Shown: positions 6,278 to 6,611 of the stretch, piece after piece
How positions within the stretch are numbered: position 1 is the first letter of the stretch
How the letters are laid out: the number at the start of each line of letters is the position of its first letter
Assembly: GCA_003553165.1 (NCBI GenBank)
Contig: PUOZ01000130.1
Coordinates: 1 to 6,611 of the forward strand
From: Thioalkalivibrio sp.
Lineage (GTDB): Bacteria > Pseudomonadota > Gammaproteobacteria > Ectothiorhodospirales > Ectothiorhodospiraceae
Direction of reading: 5' to 3'
Length of the DNA stretch: 6,611 bases
Made by a program: the position numbers and the translations under genes
The notes under the pieces: model-generated
Told to the model about the DNA's origin: nothing
Seen by the model: the letters and a program-made list of their open reading frames with translations, nothing else
Database searches by the model: none

Positions 6278-6611
6278 AGTGTTCCTTCGTAACTGGCCCA
6301 GGCGACGTGGGACTCGTGCAGGGTCACGCAGAGCGCGGTCAGGCCATGTGCGGAGGACCCCAGCTTGCCGCGTTGGATTGCGTCTGCCATGCGCAGGTAG
6401 ATCTGATGGGCGAGAAACTCCGTTGTGGTGTTCTGCCCGTCAAAATCCGGATGGTCATCAAGGTTCTGATAGTTCAATGCGGCCAGAATCGCGGACAGCT
6501 GCTGGCTGGCGAGGCCGATGTCCACCACCAGCCCGTCCGAATCGAGGTCCTCGCGGCGGAAGGTGGCATCGACCACATACGTGGCGCCGTGGAGGCGCTG
6601 GGCCGGGCCGA
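6274..6611 (-). CDS. 6-pyruvoyl/6-carboxy-tetrahydropterin synthase (PTPS/QueD)-like protein, N terminus cut, active site altered
   Basis: The last 112 or so residues of a PTPS-fold protein; the frame is open through the window edge, so the GTG at 6576 is not the start. From the edge it reads [17 protein letters not shown], matching the zinc-site region of PTPS/QueD (usually LHGHxY) but with HGA instead of [11 protein letters not shown] matches the family's G-x-V-x-DF region, LNYQNLDD replaces the usual LDHxx[17 protein letters not shown] matches the PT-x-ENLA helix, and [13 protein letters not shown] matches the ET-x-x-x-A-x-Y end, keeping the pterin-binding glutamate. So one zinc histidine and the catalytic Asp-His pair appear substituted. 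Family members convert 7,8-dihydroneopterin triphosphate, or bind related pterins; this one may bind a pteridine without the standard reaction. It is the first gene visible of a four-gene coupled operon and ends in the TTGA overlap with the glycosyltransferase. Confidence 0.85.
   Translation of the reverse strand, partial: GPAQRLHGATYVVDATFRREDLDSDGLVVDIGLASQQLSAILAALNYQNLDDHPDFDGQNTTTEFLAHQIYLRMADAIQRGKLGSSAHGLTALCVTLHESHVAWASYEGTL
6283..6288 (-). promoter_or_regulatory. Shine-Dalgarno site supporting the TTG start of the glycosyltransferase
   Basis: On the minus strand GAAGGA lies five bases before the TTG at 6277-6275. It falls within the last codons of the PTPS-like gene. This good match and spacing, plus the TTGA stop-start overlap, support the TTG over any later start; no in-frame ATG occurs near the N terminus before the first conserved strand. 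Confidence 0.65.

Noticed and set aside
4808..6292. Plus-strand open frame of 494 codons opposite the methyltransferase and glycosyltransferase
   Set aside because: It spans two well-supported genes on the other strand, is rich in R, G, Q and H, and has no domain I can recognise.

Overview
The window is gene-dense, GC-rich DNA, probably from a gammaproteobacterium. This is inferred from the GalU sequence and the strongly GC-biased third codon positions; something near the Ectothiorhodospiraceae or purple sulfur bacteria is possible, but the species cannot be fixed. I see no tRNA, rRNA, insertion sequence, CRISPR array or phage gene. No stretch above 100 bases is free of a gene.

Plus strand, 1-3494: the nearly complete end of galU (UTP-glucose-1-phosphate uridylyltransferase) is followed 80 bases later by an FkbM-type SAM methyltransferase. 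That gene overlaps by four bases (ATGA) a creatininase-superfamily amidohydrolase, and 91 bases later comes a stand-alone RibD C-terminal-type (riboflavin/DHFR-like) reductase.

Minus strand, 6611-3301: four genes follow one another, each overlapping the previous one by exactly four bases. They are a 6-pyruvoyl/6-carboxy-tetrahydropterin synthase (PTPS/QueD)-like protein cut by the window edge, a GT4 glycosyltransferase starting at TTG, a small class I SAM methyltransferase, and an LPG-synthase-type (UPF0104/AglD-like) multi-pass membrane protein. The two gene sets converge. The last minus-strand gene runs 194 bases into the 3' end of the reductase gene.

The most interesting reading is that both arms form one locus for a pteridine- or GTP-derived small molecule. 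A creatininase-fold amidohydrolase next to a RibD-C-only reductase recalls the archaeal ArfB (formamide hydrolase) plus ArfC (reductase) pair, which act on the opened GTP ring. The opposite arm adds a PTPS-fold protein with substituted active-site residues, a glycosyltransferase, a methyltransferase and a membrane protein. GalU could supply UDP-glucose. Family assignments are solid; the shared pathway, its product and the substrate of each enzyme are inference.
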